Of a stretch of DNA of 35,439 bases, positions 26,148 to 35,439 are shown one piece after another. How positions within the stretch are numbered: the stretch's first letter is position 1; every line of letters starts with the position of its first letter. The notes beneath the pieces are model-generated. The model saw nothing but the letters and a program-made list of their open reading frames with translations. It ran no database searches and was not told where the DNA came from. Source of the DNA: an uncultured Alphaproteobacteria bacterium (GTDB lineage Bacteria; Pseudomonadota; Alphaproteobacteria; Bin95); the NCBI GenBank assembly GCA_938084065.1, contig CALKDI010000060.1, positions 1 through 35,439 of the forward strand. The letters run 5' to 3'. A program made the translations under genes and the position numbers.

Positions 26148-26161
26148 TCACAGCTCTGTGA
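26148..26161. promoter_or_regulatory. inverted repeat upstream of katG
   Basis: A perfect 6-base dyad with a 2-base centre, TCACAG-CT-CTGTGA, located about 170 bases before katG and 12 bases before the 7-1-7 box. It could be an operator; it is too short and lacks a T run to be a terminator for the preceding gene. Confidence 0.35.
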
Positions 26162-26164
26162 TAA

Positions 26165-28486
<2,322 letters not shown>

Positions 28487-28532
28487 TGGCCTGATCGACA
28501 CGTTTGCATCCGCAAACGTGTCGTGAATCAGC
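28487..28532. repeat. palindrome after katG
   Basis: The core is a perfect 12-base inverted repeat, CGACACGTTTGC (28496-28507) and GCAAACGTGTCG (28512-28523), with an ATCC loop, flanked by outer arms TGGCCTGAT and ATCAGCCCA (8 of 9 pairs). There is no T run, so it is not a standard terminator; it may protect the katG 3' end or be a dispersed repeat. Confidence 0.6.
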
Positions 28533-28626
28533 CCACTCTTTCAATATGTTTGTGGTTCGATTCAGCAATCGGATGGGAATCATACGTTTCGATCGAATCA
28601 CTAGGGCCGTTCCCAGTTCTGACCTG

Positions 28627-28706
28627 CGCCTCAGCTGCCAGACCAGTAGCTGAGGCGTAATCAAAGCGATGCTATGGGGTGATCTGCGCAAGCGGGTCAC
28701 CCCATA
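28627..28706 (+). promoter_or_regulatory. two tandem stem-loops in the leader of the second TauD-like gene
   Basis: Two perfect 10-base stems stand side by side: CGCCTCAGCT/AGCTGAGGCG (28627-28636 with 28648-28657, 11-base loop) and TATGGGGTGA/TCACCCCATA (28673-28682 with 28697-28706, 14-base loop). They end about 70 bases before the start at 28779. No known riboswitch or small RNA is recognised. Structured leader, independent small RNA or repeats are all possible; the rest of 28533-28778 shows nothing else. Confidence 0.4.
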
Positions 28707-28778
28707 TTCGTGCTTGCAATTGCCGACGTCTGCGCCACCATACCTAGCTGCATCTGCTGCCTGGTAGAGGAAGATCGC

Positions 28779-29843
28779 ATGACCGTCACCCACAACCACC
28801 CCATCACAGAACCCGCCGCGTGGACCGCTACCGACCTGGAGCAGGACCGCCGCTGGGAGATCTCGCTCGCCGCCGAGGAGGTGTCCGACCTTCTGTCTGC
28901 CTGCGCGCAGGTCAACGACTTGCCGCTTACCCACATCACCACCACCAACTTCCCCCTGCCCCACTGCCGGCGCACCATCGCCCGCATCCGTGAGGAGTTG
29001 CGCTCTGGCCGCGGCATGGCGCTGCTGCACGGCTTCCCACTTGAGGGGCAGGAACTAGCTGATGTGGAGCGCATCTATTGGGGGTTCTGCTCACATCTGG
29101 GCATTGGCCTCACCCAGAACAGCGACAGCACGCTGATCCATTACGTGACCGAGGGCCACCTGCGCCCGAACCAGGGCACCAGAGGCGTTGGCAATCCCGG
29201 CAAGGTCTCACTGCATGTGGATCTGGCCGACGTGGTCTCGCTGCTGTGTGTGCGCCAGCCAGACGACTCACCACCCAGCCGCCTTGCAAGTTCCCTCACC
29301 ATTCATAATCTTGTCCGCGAGCGTGCTCCGCACCTGCTGCCCCGGCTCTATGAAGGCTTCGCCTGGGATCGCCAGAATGAGCATGACCCAAGCGAGACGC
29401 CGACTTCTGGTTATCGTGTCCCTGTCTTCAGCGTGGCGGATGGTGTCGTTTCCGGGCGCTACAACCGCAGTTGGATGGCCAAGGCAGCGGATCGCGCCGG
29501 CGGCTTCAGCCAGGAGGAGAAAGAACTGCTGGACCTGTTCGACGAACTGGCCGCCGAATGCATGTTCGAGTTTCCGTTCAACCCTGGCGACATCCAATTC
29601 GCCAACAACTACACCACCCTGCACGGCCGCGCGCCACACGCGCCAGCGGTCTCTGAAGACAAAACCCGCCTGCTGATGCGAATCTGGAACAATATCGATG
29701 ACTTCCGCCCCTATGCCGATGAAGCCATCATCCGCAATGGCATCATCCGCCACGGCCGCCTCGGCTGGACGGCTGACCAGTTGGCGGCAGGACTGGAAGG
29801 CAAGGTCCATGCCCGACGGGAACAGGACGGCGCGCCCGCGTGA
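28779..29843 (+). CDS. TauD/TfdA-family Fe(II)/2-oxoglutarate dioxygenase (paralogue B)
   Basis: A 354-residue relative of the protein at 1632-2726. The iron ligands are His146-x-Asp148 (LHVDLADVV) and His282 (TLHGRAPH), with arginines at 297 and 301 for 2-oxoglutarate. Shared blocks with paralogue A include NFPLP, SGRGMALLHGFPLEG, YWG, QNS and GDIQF, but the C-terminal 60 residues differ. The frame is open to 28710, yet AGAGGA at 28766-28771, seven bases before ATG 28779, sets the start. The predicted reaction is oxidation of a small acid or amine; the substrate is unknown. The leader carries two strong stem-loops. No co-directional neighbour follows; a palindromic repeat and convergent genes come next. 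Confidence 0.85.
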   Translation: MTVTHNHPITEPAAWTATDLEQDRRWEISLAAEEVSDLLSACAQVNDLPLTHITTTNFPLPHCRRTIARIREELRSGRGMALLHGFPLEGQELADVERIYWGFCSHLGIGLTQNSDSTLIHYVTEGHLRPNQGTRGVGNPGKVSLHVDLADVVSLLCVRQPDDSPPSRLASSLTIHNLVRERAPHLLPRLYEGFAWDRQNEHDPSETPTSGYRVPVFSVADGVVSGRYNRSWMAKAADRAGGFSQEEKELLDLFDELAAECMFEFPFNPGDIQFANNYTTLHGRAPHAPAVSEDKTRLLMRIWNNIDDFRPYADEAIIRNGIIRHGRLGWTADQLAAGLEGKVHARREQDGAPA

Positions 29844-29852
29844 TTTCCGTCT

Positions 29853-29954
29853 CCCCGTCATTGCGAGAAGCCGTAGGCGACGAAGCAACCTAGGGAACCG
29901 AGCCTCAGCCCACCTGGGTTGACACGCCCGCTACGCGCTCTCGCAATGACGAGG
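29853..29954. repeat. intergenic palindromic repeat (GTCATTGCGAG type)
   Basis: Left end CCCCGTCATTGCGAGA (29853-29868) and right end TCTCGCAATGACGAGG (29939-29954) are inverted copies matching at 15 of 16 positions, with further partial pairing inside (CCGTAGGCG with CGCTACGCG). I recognise the GTCATTGCGAG ends as those of a dispersed repeat family widespread in bacterial genomes. It fills the gap between convergent genes at 29843 and 29981. Confidence 0.8.
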
Positions 29955-29980
29955 ATGGGGAAAGAGGATTGCCCACCCCC

Positions 29981-30736
29981 TCAATAATTCGCCTTGCGCT
30001 TCTCCAGGAAGGACGCAACGCCCTCTTTGAAGTCCGGGCTCTGGCGCACGCGGTCGCCTAGGGTCTGCTCCAGCGGTTCTTTGCCGATGTCGCGCAGATA
30101 GGCCGATGTGGAGTACTGCTCCTTAACCGCCTGCACCGCGGCGGGGGAGTTGCCGGCGATGGTCTCGGCTATGGCCAGGCATTCATCCAGCAGCTTTTCG
30201 CGCGGCACGACCCGGTTGATCAGGTTGATGCGGGTGGCCTCTTCCGCATCGATCAACTTGCCGGTCATCAGCAATTCCATCGCGTGCACATAGCCGATCT
30301 GCGCCTGCAGCTTGGTCGTAGCACCCCCGAACGGATAGACGCCGAACTTCACTTCCGTCAGGCCAAAGCGAGCGCTGGGCGCGGCCAGGCGGATGTCGCT
30401 TGCCAGCATCAACTCAATGCCGCCGGCGATGCAGTCGCCGTTGACCGCCGCGATCACCGGCTTGCGATAGACCGTGTATTTCTGAAGGCCCTTGTGCACC
30501 AGGCGGGACATGTCCTCGCCTGCCGTTAGGTCGCCGGAGAGGTCAGCGCCCGCGCAAAAAGCCTTCTCACCCGCGCCGGTGATGACTATGGCGCGGCAGG
30601 AGTCGTCCGCCGCCAGTTCATCCCAGATGCGGGCGAGCTCGGCGAAGTCGGCGCGGCTTGCGGCGTTGCGTTTCGGCTGATTGTCCAGCGTGATGAGCGC
30701 GATGTGGGCGCCCTTGCGTTCCAGATGGATGGTCAT
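29981..30736 (-). CDS. enoyl-CoA hydratase / isomerase family protein
   Basis: A 251-residue crotonase-fold enzyme acting on CoA thioesters, probably in fatty-acid, amino-acid or aromatic side-chain breakdown. The oxyanion-hole segments are KAFCAGADL (58-66) and NGDCIAGGIEL (99-109). Both glutamates expected of a true hydratase are present, Glu108 in GIELM and Glu128 in LTEVKFG, which favours hydratase over isomerase or dehalogenase. GGAG lies about nine bases before ATG 30736. It follows the quinone oxidoreductase gene after 99 bases that include a palindromic repeat; the group of three minus-strand genes may be one transcript. Confidence 0.93.
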   Translation of the reverse strand: MTIHLERKGAHIALITLDNQPKRNAASRADFAELARIWDELAADDSCRAIVITGAGEKAFCAGADLSGDLTAGEDMSRLVHKGLQKYTVYRKPVIAAVNGDCIAGGIELMLASDIRLAAPSARFGLTEVKFGVYPFGGATTKLQAQIGYVHAMELLMTGKLIDAEEATRINLINRVVPREKLLDECLAIAETIAGNSPAAVQAVKEQYSTSAYLRDIGKEPLEQTLGDRVRQSPDFKEGVASFLEKRKANY

Positions 30737-30775
30737 ATGACGGGTCTCCGAGTTCAGATTTTCCGTTACCCTTCA

Positions 30776-30817
30776 CCCTTCGAGGCCCGGCTTCGCCGCG
30801 CACCTCAGGCTGAAGGG
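30776..30817. repeat. intergenic palindromic repeat (CCCTTCGAGG type)
   Basis: CCCTTCGAGG (30776-30785) pairs imperfectly with CCTCAGGCTGAAGGG (30803-30817), around a central hairpin CGGC-TTC-GCCG (30788-30798). The shape and sequence are those of a common alphaproteobacterial intergenic repeat. It lies between the quinone oxidoreductase and enoyl-CoA hydratase genes. Confidence 0.7.
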
Positions 30818-30835
30818 AGAGTTTGTGTGGCTTGG

Positions 30836-31819
30836 CTAGCCTAGATCCTGCACAGTCACGACCACCTTGCCGGCGGCCTTGCGCTGAGTCAGCAACTGTA
30901 TCGCCTCGACGCCCTGCTCCAGCGGCAGGCTGTTGGTGACGATGGGCTTCAGGCGGCCATCCAGCCAATAAGCCTCCAGCGCCTTGACCGAGCGCGCCAG
31001 CAATTCCGGCTTGCGCCAGCGGAAATAGCGGAGTGAGGAGCCTGCCGCCGTGCGATGCTTGACCAGCAGCCGGTTCGCCGGGATTTTCGGGACGCCGCCG
31101 ACAAAGCCGAAATGCACGAACCGCCCGCCCCAATCGAGCGACGACAGCGCCTCGTCAAACAGGTCGCCGCCGACGGGATCAAAGCACACGTCCGCGCCAT
31201 TGCCGTTCGTCACCGCCATAACACCCTCTTTCAGAGAGCCCGTCGCATAGTTGATGACATGGTCCGCGCCGTGCGCTTTGCAGATCTCCAGCCGCTCGTC
31301 GCTGGAGGCACAGGCGATTACGCGCGCGCCCATGGCCTTGGCGATTTCGACCGCAGCCAAGCCGGAGCCACCGGCCGCGCCTAGCACGATCACCGTCTCG
31401 CCCGGCTCCACCCGGCCCTGCCAACGCAGCGCCACATCGGCGGAGATATAGGCCACGGGGAAGATCGCGCCTTGGCCAAAATCCATGCCCTTGAACAGCG
31501 GATAAACCTCACCCGGCTCGGCCAGCGCCTGCTCGGCAAAACCACCGTGCGCGAGGATCGCCATGACCTTATCGCCGGGCTTGAACGTCTTCACATTGGC
31601 ACCGACTGCCGAGACGACGCCCGCGCCCTCCAGTCCCGGTGAGAACGGGAATGGCGGTTTGGTCTGGTACTTACCGTTGACCATGATGCTGTCGGCAAAG
31701 TTGACGGAGGTCGCCGCGATATCCAGCAGCAACTGGTCTGGGCCGGGGATGGGTGCTGGGATATCAGCCAGTTCCAGGCTCTCAACCGGGCCGAACTCAC
31801 GGCAAATCAGGGCGCGCAT
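30836..31819 (-). CDS. zinc-independent NADPH:quinone oxidoreductase family protein (MDR)
   Basis: A 327-residue medium-chain reductase. The GroES-like N-terminal half has the SVNFADSIMVNGKY and PGLEGAGVVSAVG segments of quinone oxidoreductases and lacks the Cys ligands of zinc alcohol dehydrogenases. The Rossmann half has VIVLGAAGGSGLAAVEIAKAMGA (dinucleotide loop at 148-153). Such proteins reduce quinones or act as enoyl reductases on alpha-beta-unsaturated carbonyls or CoA esters. Its place upstream of an enoyl-CoA hydratase makes a CoA-ester role conceivable. GAGAGA lies about nine bases before ATG 31819. The precise substrate is open. Confidence 0.9.
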   Translation of the reverse strand: MRALICREFGPVESLELADIPAPIPGPDQLLLDIAATSVNFADSIMVNGKYQTKPPFPFSPGLEGAGVVSAVGANVKTFKPGDKVMAILAHGGFAEQALAEPGEVYPLFKGMDFGQGAIFPVAYISADVALRWQGRVEPGETVIVLGAAGGSGLAAVEIAKAMGARVIACASSDERLEICKAHGADHVINYATGSLKEGVMAVTNGNGADVCFDPVGGDLFDEALSSLDWGGRFVHFGFVGGVPKIPANRLLVKHRTAAGSSLRYFRWRKPELLARSVKALEAYWLDGRLKPIVTNSLPLEQGVEAIQLLTQRKAAGKVVVTVQDLG

Positions 31820-31859
31820 GCGATAGGTCTCTCTTGTCTCTAGGAAGTCGTTGCCTAGG

Positions 31860-33041
31860 TTAATAACCCGTCACGCCCAAACTCGCCAGCATGGAGGCGC
31901 GCAGCAGAAAGGCGCGGGTTTTGGCCGGGTCGGCCATGGTCTCACGCAGCATCTGCCGGAATGCCGCCTGCTCCGACGGGTCGCGGGTTTCCAGGTTGCG
32001 CTTGTTGCGGATGGTGATGTCGTTGACGTATTGCAGCGCCACCGGTCGCCGCTCCGCCTCAAACTGGTCCAGCAAGGCCGGGTCCGCGCCATCGCGCAGC
32101 ACGCGCACCAGCTTTTCACCCAGGTTGAAGGCGTCGTGGATGCCGCCGTTCATGCCCATTCCGCCCAGCGGGTTGTTGATGTGCGCCGCATCACCGGCGA
32201 TGAAGGCCCGCCCCTCGCGATACCGCTCCGCCACCCGCTGGTGCACGCGGTAGAGCGTCGTGTGTTTGACCTCGTAGGGCTCATCCCGCGGCAGCACCCG
32301 GTTCAACCGCCGTTGGATTTTGGCGGGGTCGAAGATATCCGCCTCGCTCTCCTCTGGCCCGGTGGGGAACATCACCCGCCAGACATCCGGTGCGCGCAGC
32401 AGGAAGAACCACTCGTCTGGATCGGCGAAATAGTTGACCCAACAGAGGCCGTCGAAATGGTGCTCAAACGGAAAATCGGTAGAGACCACCAAAAACGCCT
32501 CCGGCCAGGTAAACCCCTCAAATGGAATGCCCAGCGCCTGCCGCACCGCACTGCGCGCGCCGTCCGCGCCTATGACGTAGGAGCCGGCCACCGTCTCGCC
32601 ACTGGCCAAAGTCACCGACACGCCGTCCGCGGCCTGCTGCACACCTGCCACCTCCGCCCCGAACCGGATCGCTGCCGTCGGACGGTCGGCCAGATACTCG
32701 GCCAGGGCGAAGTTGAGCTTGAACTGCTCGCATTGCAGCCGGTAGGGGTGGCGCACCACGTCCGCCAGCGCGCCGAAGTCGAACTCCCCCAACTTCTCGC
32801 CCGTGCGGTCGCGGTATTGGAAGGTCGGTGCGATCAGCCCCTGGGCGATCAGCTTCTCAGTCGCTCCAAACCGCTCCAGCATATCCAGCGTTGGCGGGTG
32901 AAAGGTGGAGGCGCGGAGGTTGGTCGGCAGCGCAGGCTCTGCCTCCAGCACGATCACCGGCAAATCCGCCTCCGCCAGAACGCACGCGAGGCTAAGGCCG
33001 ACAGGGCCGGCGCCAGATACTATTACAGGAGCTTGGGTCAT
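31860..33041 (-). CDS. FAD-dependent monooxygenase (aromatic hydroxylase / UbiH-like group A)
   Basis: A 393-residue group A flavoprotein monooxygenase, which would hydroxylate an aromatic compound with NAD(P)H and oxygen. It shows the N-terminal GAGPVGLSLA loop (10-19) with Glu33 for FAD ribose, the DG motif IGADGARSAVRQALG (157-171) and the GD motif AFIAGDAAHINNPLGGMGMNGG (279-300). The order and length match 3-hydroxyphenylpropionate or 2-polyprenyl-phenol hydroxylase relatives. A ribosome site before ATG 33041 is not obvious. A long open frame on the other strand over this gene is only its antisense shadow. It heads the minus-strand group with the reductase and hydratase genes, consistent with a degradative unit. 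Confidence 0.92.
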   Translation of the reverse strand: MTQAPVIVSGAGPVGLSLACVLAEADLPVIVLEAEPALPTNLRASTFHPPTLDMLERFGATEKLIAQGLIAPTFQYRDRTGEKLGEFDFGALADVVRHPYRLQCEQFKLNFALAEYLADRPTAAIRFGAEVAGVQQAADGVSVTLASGETVAGSYVIGADGARSAVRQALGIPFEGFTWPEAFLVVSTDFPFEHHFDGLCWVNYFADPDEWFFLLRAPDVWRVMFPTGPEESEADIFDPAKIQRRLNRVLPRDEPYEVKHTTLYRVHQRVAERYREGRAFIAGDAAHINNPLGGMGMNGGIHDAFNLGEKLVRVLRDGADPALLDQFEAERRPVALQYVNDITIRNKRNLETRDPSEQAAFRQMLRETMADPAKTRAFLLRASMLASLGVTGY

Positions 33042-33148
33042 GCGTCGGCTGCAATACTCTTAAAAACGGAAGGCCGCTTGCGTGCGGTGGTGCGCAGGCC
33101 CACTTTCCACCCGGATCATTCCATCCAAGATTAAGGAACCAAACGCTT

Positions 33149-33823
33149 ATGCTGAAATTCTACTACAACACCGGGCCGAACCCAATGAAGGTTGCCCTGT
33201 TCCTCGAAGAATCCGGCCTGCCGTACGAGGCTATCCCGGTCGATGGCCGCAAAGGCGACCAGCACAAGCCGGAATACAAAGCCATCAACCCGAACGCCAA
33301 GGCCCCCAGCATCGTTGATGACGGCACTGCCGTGTTCGACTCAAACGCTATCCTGCTGTACCTGGCTGAGAAGACTGGCCAGTTCACCGGCCCCGCCGCC
33401 AAGCGCGGCGAAATGCTGTCCTGGCTGATGTTTGTCGCGACCGGCGTCGGCCCGTACAGCGGCCAGAGCGTCCACTTCCGCCACCATGCGCCAGAGCGGC
33501 TGGAATATCCCACCACCCGCTATATGTTTGAGGCCCGCCGCCATTACGGCATCCTCGACGCGCACCTGGCCAACAACAAGTACATGCTGGGCGATGACTA
33601 CAGCATCGTCGATATGGCAGTCTGGGGTTGGGCGCGGCTGCTGCCGGTGGTGCTTGGCGACGACGCTCTGCCCTCCATGCCAAACTTGAAACGCCTGGTG
33701 GACGAGCTGAGCGCCCGCCCGGCCGGTCAGCGCGCGGTGGCCCTCAAAGACCGCCACGCCTTTAAGGCAGAGATGGACGCTGACGCCATGAAAAACATGT
33801 TCCCGAGCATCAAAACGGCTTAG
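33149..33823 (+). CDS. glutathione S-transferase family protein
   Basis: A 224-residue cytosolic GST. The thioredoxin-like N-domain (1-81) has FYYNTGPNPMKVALFLEE, the cis-proline loop NAKAPSIV and VFDSNAILLYLAEKTG, where DS replaces the usual ES that binds the glutathione gamma-glutamyl group. The all-helical C-domain includes YSIVDMAVWGWA, matching the conserved N-capping box. The TGPNP start resembles nu-class (YfcG/YghU-like) proteins, which often act on disulfides or peroxides. It lies divergent from the FAD monooxygenase, so conjugation of a reactive product is possible. A strong terminator follows within seven bases of the stop. Confidence 0.93.
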   Translation: MLKFYYNTGPNPMKVALFLEESGLPYEAIPVDGRKGDQHKPEYKAINPNAKAPSIVDDGTAVFDSNAILLYLAEKTGQFTGPAAKRGEMLSWLMFVATGVGPYSGQSVHFRHHAPERLEYPTTRYMFEARRHYGILDAHLANNKYMLGDDYSIVDMAVWGWARLLPVVLGDDALPSMPNLKRLVDELSARPAGQRAVALKDRHAFKAEMDADAMKNMFPSIKTA

Positions 33824-33829
33824 GAGACT

Positions 33830-33868
33830 AAAACGCCCCGGCAGCATCATCTGCTTCCGGGGCGTTTT
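33830..33868. terminator. bidirectional rho-independent terminator
   Basis: A perfect 12-base stem, AAAACGCCCCGG with CCGGGGCGTTTT, lies between the GST gene and the convergent RidA gene. It gives a four-T tail in both directions, so it can end both transcripts. Confidence 0.85.
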
Positions 33869-33897
33869 CGTGCTTAGCAACGACGGGTAAAAGAACC

Positions 33898-34257
33898 CTA
33901 CTTCGCCGCCGTCACCATGATCTCCACCAGGATTTCCGGGCGGGCCAAGTCGGCACGAACACAGGCGCGGACCGGCGGGTTTTCCGGGTCGACCCAGGCG
34001 TTCCACACCTCGTTCATCTGGCTGAACTTGCTCATATCTGTGATCCAGAGCTGAGCGTGCAGCAGCTTGGACTTGCTAGTGCCAGCGCGCTTCAGATAGT
34101 CGTCGATCTTGTCACAGATGTTTTGGGTTTGGCCCTTGATATCCAAGCTGAAATCGCTGGAGGTCAGACCGCAGACATAGACCGTGTCGCCGTTCACGAC
34201 ACAACGGCTCATGCGTGGGCCGGGGCCGGTGGTGATGTCCATACGTTCGATTGCCAT
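33898..34257 (-). CDS. RidA-family protein with the conserved arginine
   Basis: A 119-residue YjgF/YER057c/UK114-fold protein. The block NPPVRACVRADLARPEILVEI contains Arg97, aligned with the arginine used by canonical RidA, whereas the usual following glutamate is replaced by Arg101. This pattern occurs in a common non-archetypal Rid subgroup. It probably hydrolyses or binds reactive imines, but activity towards 2-aminoacrylate is not assured. It differs clearly from the family member at 12726, which has lost the arginine but kept the glutamate. It ends just beyond the bidirectional terminator. GGAGCTTGCCCCC precedes ATG 34257. Confidence 0.9.
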   Translation of the reverse strand: MAIERMDITTGPGPRMSRCVVNGDTVYVCGLTSSDFSLDIKGQTQNICDKIDDYLKRAGTSKSKLLHAQLWITDMSKFSQMNEVWNAWVDPENPPVRACVRADLARPEILVEIMVTAAK

Positions 34258-34345
34258 GGGGGCAAGCTCCTTTTTTTAGAGGGTCGAGTTTATAGGGTAG
34301 GCAGGTCAAACCTAGGCCGCTCTACCGCCAGAAGGAAGAGCGCAA

Positions 34346-34942
34346 TTATTCCTCGACAACCATAATTGCCTGGCCGATCTCAGTCACAATCGCTGCATTG
34401 ATCGCATAATCGCCAGGCACGCAATACACCGCCTCCAACATATTCTTACCGGAGAATTGCTGGCGCAGAGTGCCGTGCACATCACCAACGGACGACACTG
34501 CATAAACGCACGTAACACCCCGTGCAGACCAGTTGATGAATCGCCCAGGGGCAGGCCCCACGGGCGCCCGACCTTCAGCGTGCACCTTGAACGGCGCGCC
34601 CTCTAGCCCCTTTGTTACGGCATGCTGCAAATCAAAGGATTCAATGGCGTAGTCCGGGTCAGTTCGGCTGTAGGTATAGTACAGCCGGTGCCCCTCCTCC
34701 GCGAGGGCGATCCGATACTTGCGCGCACCAGACGTCGAATGGACAGACCGGCGGTGAACTGCATCCCGAAACACGCGGGACATCTCACCGCCAGCCAATG
34801 CAGCATCGAATACCAGCGGAAATCCAGCCGAAGACGCAGCTGCCCAATCTGATTTGGGCGGCTCAGGCGTGGTGGTGCAGCCCGCAAGAAGGCTGAAAAT
34901 CACCAAGGCCGCTATGTTTGCAATCCTAGCGGGTAGCATCAT
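34346..34942 (-). CDS. predicted lipoprotein of unknown function
   Basis: A protein of about 198 residues that I do not recognise. The N-terminus has a short charged region, the hydrophobic ANIAALVIFSLLAGC and a lipobox LLAGC, after which the mature chain starts CTTTPEPP, so it should be lipid-anchored in the outer or inner membrane. Three ATG codons in a row (34945, 34942, 34939) are possible starts; GGGG is seven bases before the middle one. The open frame extends to 35047 but those residues precede the signal and are unlikely to be translated. The mature part has repeated short beta-like stretches (KYRIALAEEGHRLYYTYSR) and two cysteines near the end. It is divergent from the CocE-like gene. 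Confidence 0.72.
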   Translation of the reverse strand: MMLPARIANIAALVIFSLLAGCTTTPEPPKSDWAAASSAGFPLVFDAALAGGEMSRVFRDAVHRRSVHSTSGARKYRIALAEEGHRLYYTYSRTDPDYAIESFDLQHAVTKGLEGAPFKVHAEGRAPVGPAPGRFINWSARGVTCVYAVSSVGDVHGTLRQQFSGKNMLEAVYCVPGDYAINAAIVTEIGQAIMVVEE

Positions 34943-35134
34943 CATCACGCCCCATTTCTTGATTATCGACCGTTGGTCACACGCACCAGACACTGGTGCA
35001 TTTATCCCGCAAAAGGATGTACAAAGCGCTTTTCGCTGTAAACACACGAACCCAGCGCGCCTTTGCAGTCGCAGCGAATTCGGCGAGCATCGGGATGCAA
35101 AAGCATGCTAGTTTCACAAAGGATCCGGCCCACT

Positions 35135-35439
35135 ATGCCCATCGACCGCGACGTCATGATCCCCGCCCGCGACGGCATCGGCCTCGCGACTGATATCTAT
35201 ACGCCGGACGGTGACGGCCCATGGCCCGTCTTGATGGAGCGCACCCCCTACGGCAAGCACTTGGCCAGCCGCAGTGAGGTCACCCTGGCGGATCCAGACA
35301 GGGCCATGACCCGCGCGGAATTCGTCCAACCTTTTACCGATTCCGGCTATGCGGTGGTGTTGCAGGATAAGCGCGGCCGCTATGGCAGCGAGGGGCGCTA
35401 TCGCAAGTATCTGGGCGATGCAGAGGATGGCTATGACAC
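35135..35439 (+). CDS. CocE/NonD-family hydrolase (X-Pro dipeptidyl-peptidase S15 fold), 3' partial
   Basis: The first 101 residues of an alpha/beta-hydrolase. They open MPIDRDVMIPARDGIGLATD, followed by PVLMERTPYGKH, SRSE and GYAVVLQDKRGRYGSEG, the standard start of CocE/NonD acylases that hydrolyse esters such as cocaine or N-acyl bonds. The catalytic Ser in a G-x-S-Y-x-G motif would lie just beyond the window edge. AAAGGA at 35118-35123 lies eleven bases before ATG 35135. The frame remains open to the last base. Confidence 0.88.
   Translation, partial: MPIDRDVMIPARDGIGLATDIYTPDGDGPWPVLMERTPYGKHLASRSEVTLADPDRAMTRAEFVQPFTDSGYAVVLQDKRGRYGSEGRYRKYLGDAEDGYD

Noticed and set aside
31851-33134. 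427-codon open frame on the plus strand
   Set aside because: It lies antisense to the FAD monooxygenase, whose motifs are all intact. The translation is rich in His, Arg and Gln with no recognisable domain, typical of a GC-rich shadow frame.

Overview
The window looks like chromosomal DNA of a free-living, GC-rich alphaproteobacterium. The main clues are a kdsB-pheA pair divergent from a membrane-anchored class I cytochrome c (CycM type), an Atm1-type ABC exporter, a yejABEF-like peptide importer, and intergenic palindromes of kinds I associate with alphaproteobacterial genomes. KdsB (Kdo activation) and dTDP-rhamnose genes show an LPS-bearing Gram-negative. I cannot name the genus. I saw no tRNA, rRNA, CRISPR array, transposase, phage or plasmid gene.

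Layout. 1-1584: end of a dTDP-L-rhamnose operon (rfbD, rfbA). 1632-5907: two facing gene groups. On the minus strand are a TauD/TfdA-like dioxygenase and an EthD-like double-barrel protein. On the plus strand are a VIT1/CCC1 metal transporter, a second EthD-like double-barrel protein and a TIGR03084-type DinB-fold protein. 5918-9588: an AEC transporter with an AT-rich 5' end, an acyl-CoA dehydrogenase, a small ORF with a near-consensus promoter that would make a leaderless mRNA, and a CitE-like lyase. 9585-12150: Atm1-type exporter and HNH nuclease. 12154-13975: minus-strand operon of a taurine-type dioxygenase, a RidA-like protein lacking the usual arginine, and a PPOX-fold protein. 14187-14783: rpmI-rplT with a strong terminator. 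14881-18131: pheA, kdsB, cycM, hisN-like phosphatase. 18210-24934: metallo-beta-lactamase-fold hydrolase, then yejA-B-E-F, with a palindromic repeat between yejB and yejE. 25040-28486: LLM flavin oxidoreductase and katG, the latter behind a Fur/PerR/Irr-like 7-1-7 box. 28779-33041: a second TauD/TfdA-like dioxygenase related to the one at 1632, then enoyl-CoA hydratase, quinone oxidoreductase and FAD monooxygenase on the minus strand. 33149-35439: GST, a second RidA, a lipoprotein and the start of a CocE/NonD hydrolase.

Taken together the window holds housekeeping genes (ribosomal proteins, phenylalanine, histidine and Kdo synthesis, respiration) interleaved with oxidative and catabolic enzymes: three 2-oxoglutarate dioxygenases, acyl-CoA dehydrogenase, enoyl-CoA hydratase, monooxygenase, GST, LLM and CocE. 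That fits a metabolically versatile heterotroph. No gene cluster here is clearly a new defence or mobile system. The strongest items for follow-up are the leaderless small ORF with its palindromic operator, the stem-loop-rich leader before the second TauD-like gene, and the repeat inside the yej operon. After start correction no stretch of 300 bases or more lacks a gene; the longest gaps are 28487-28778 and 6824-7111.
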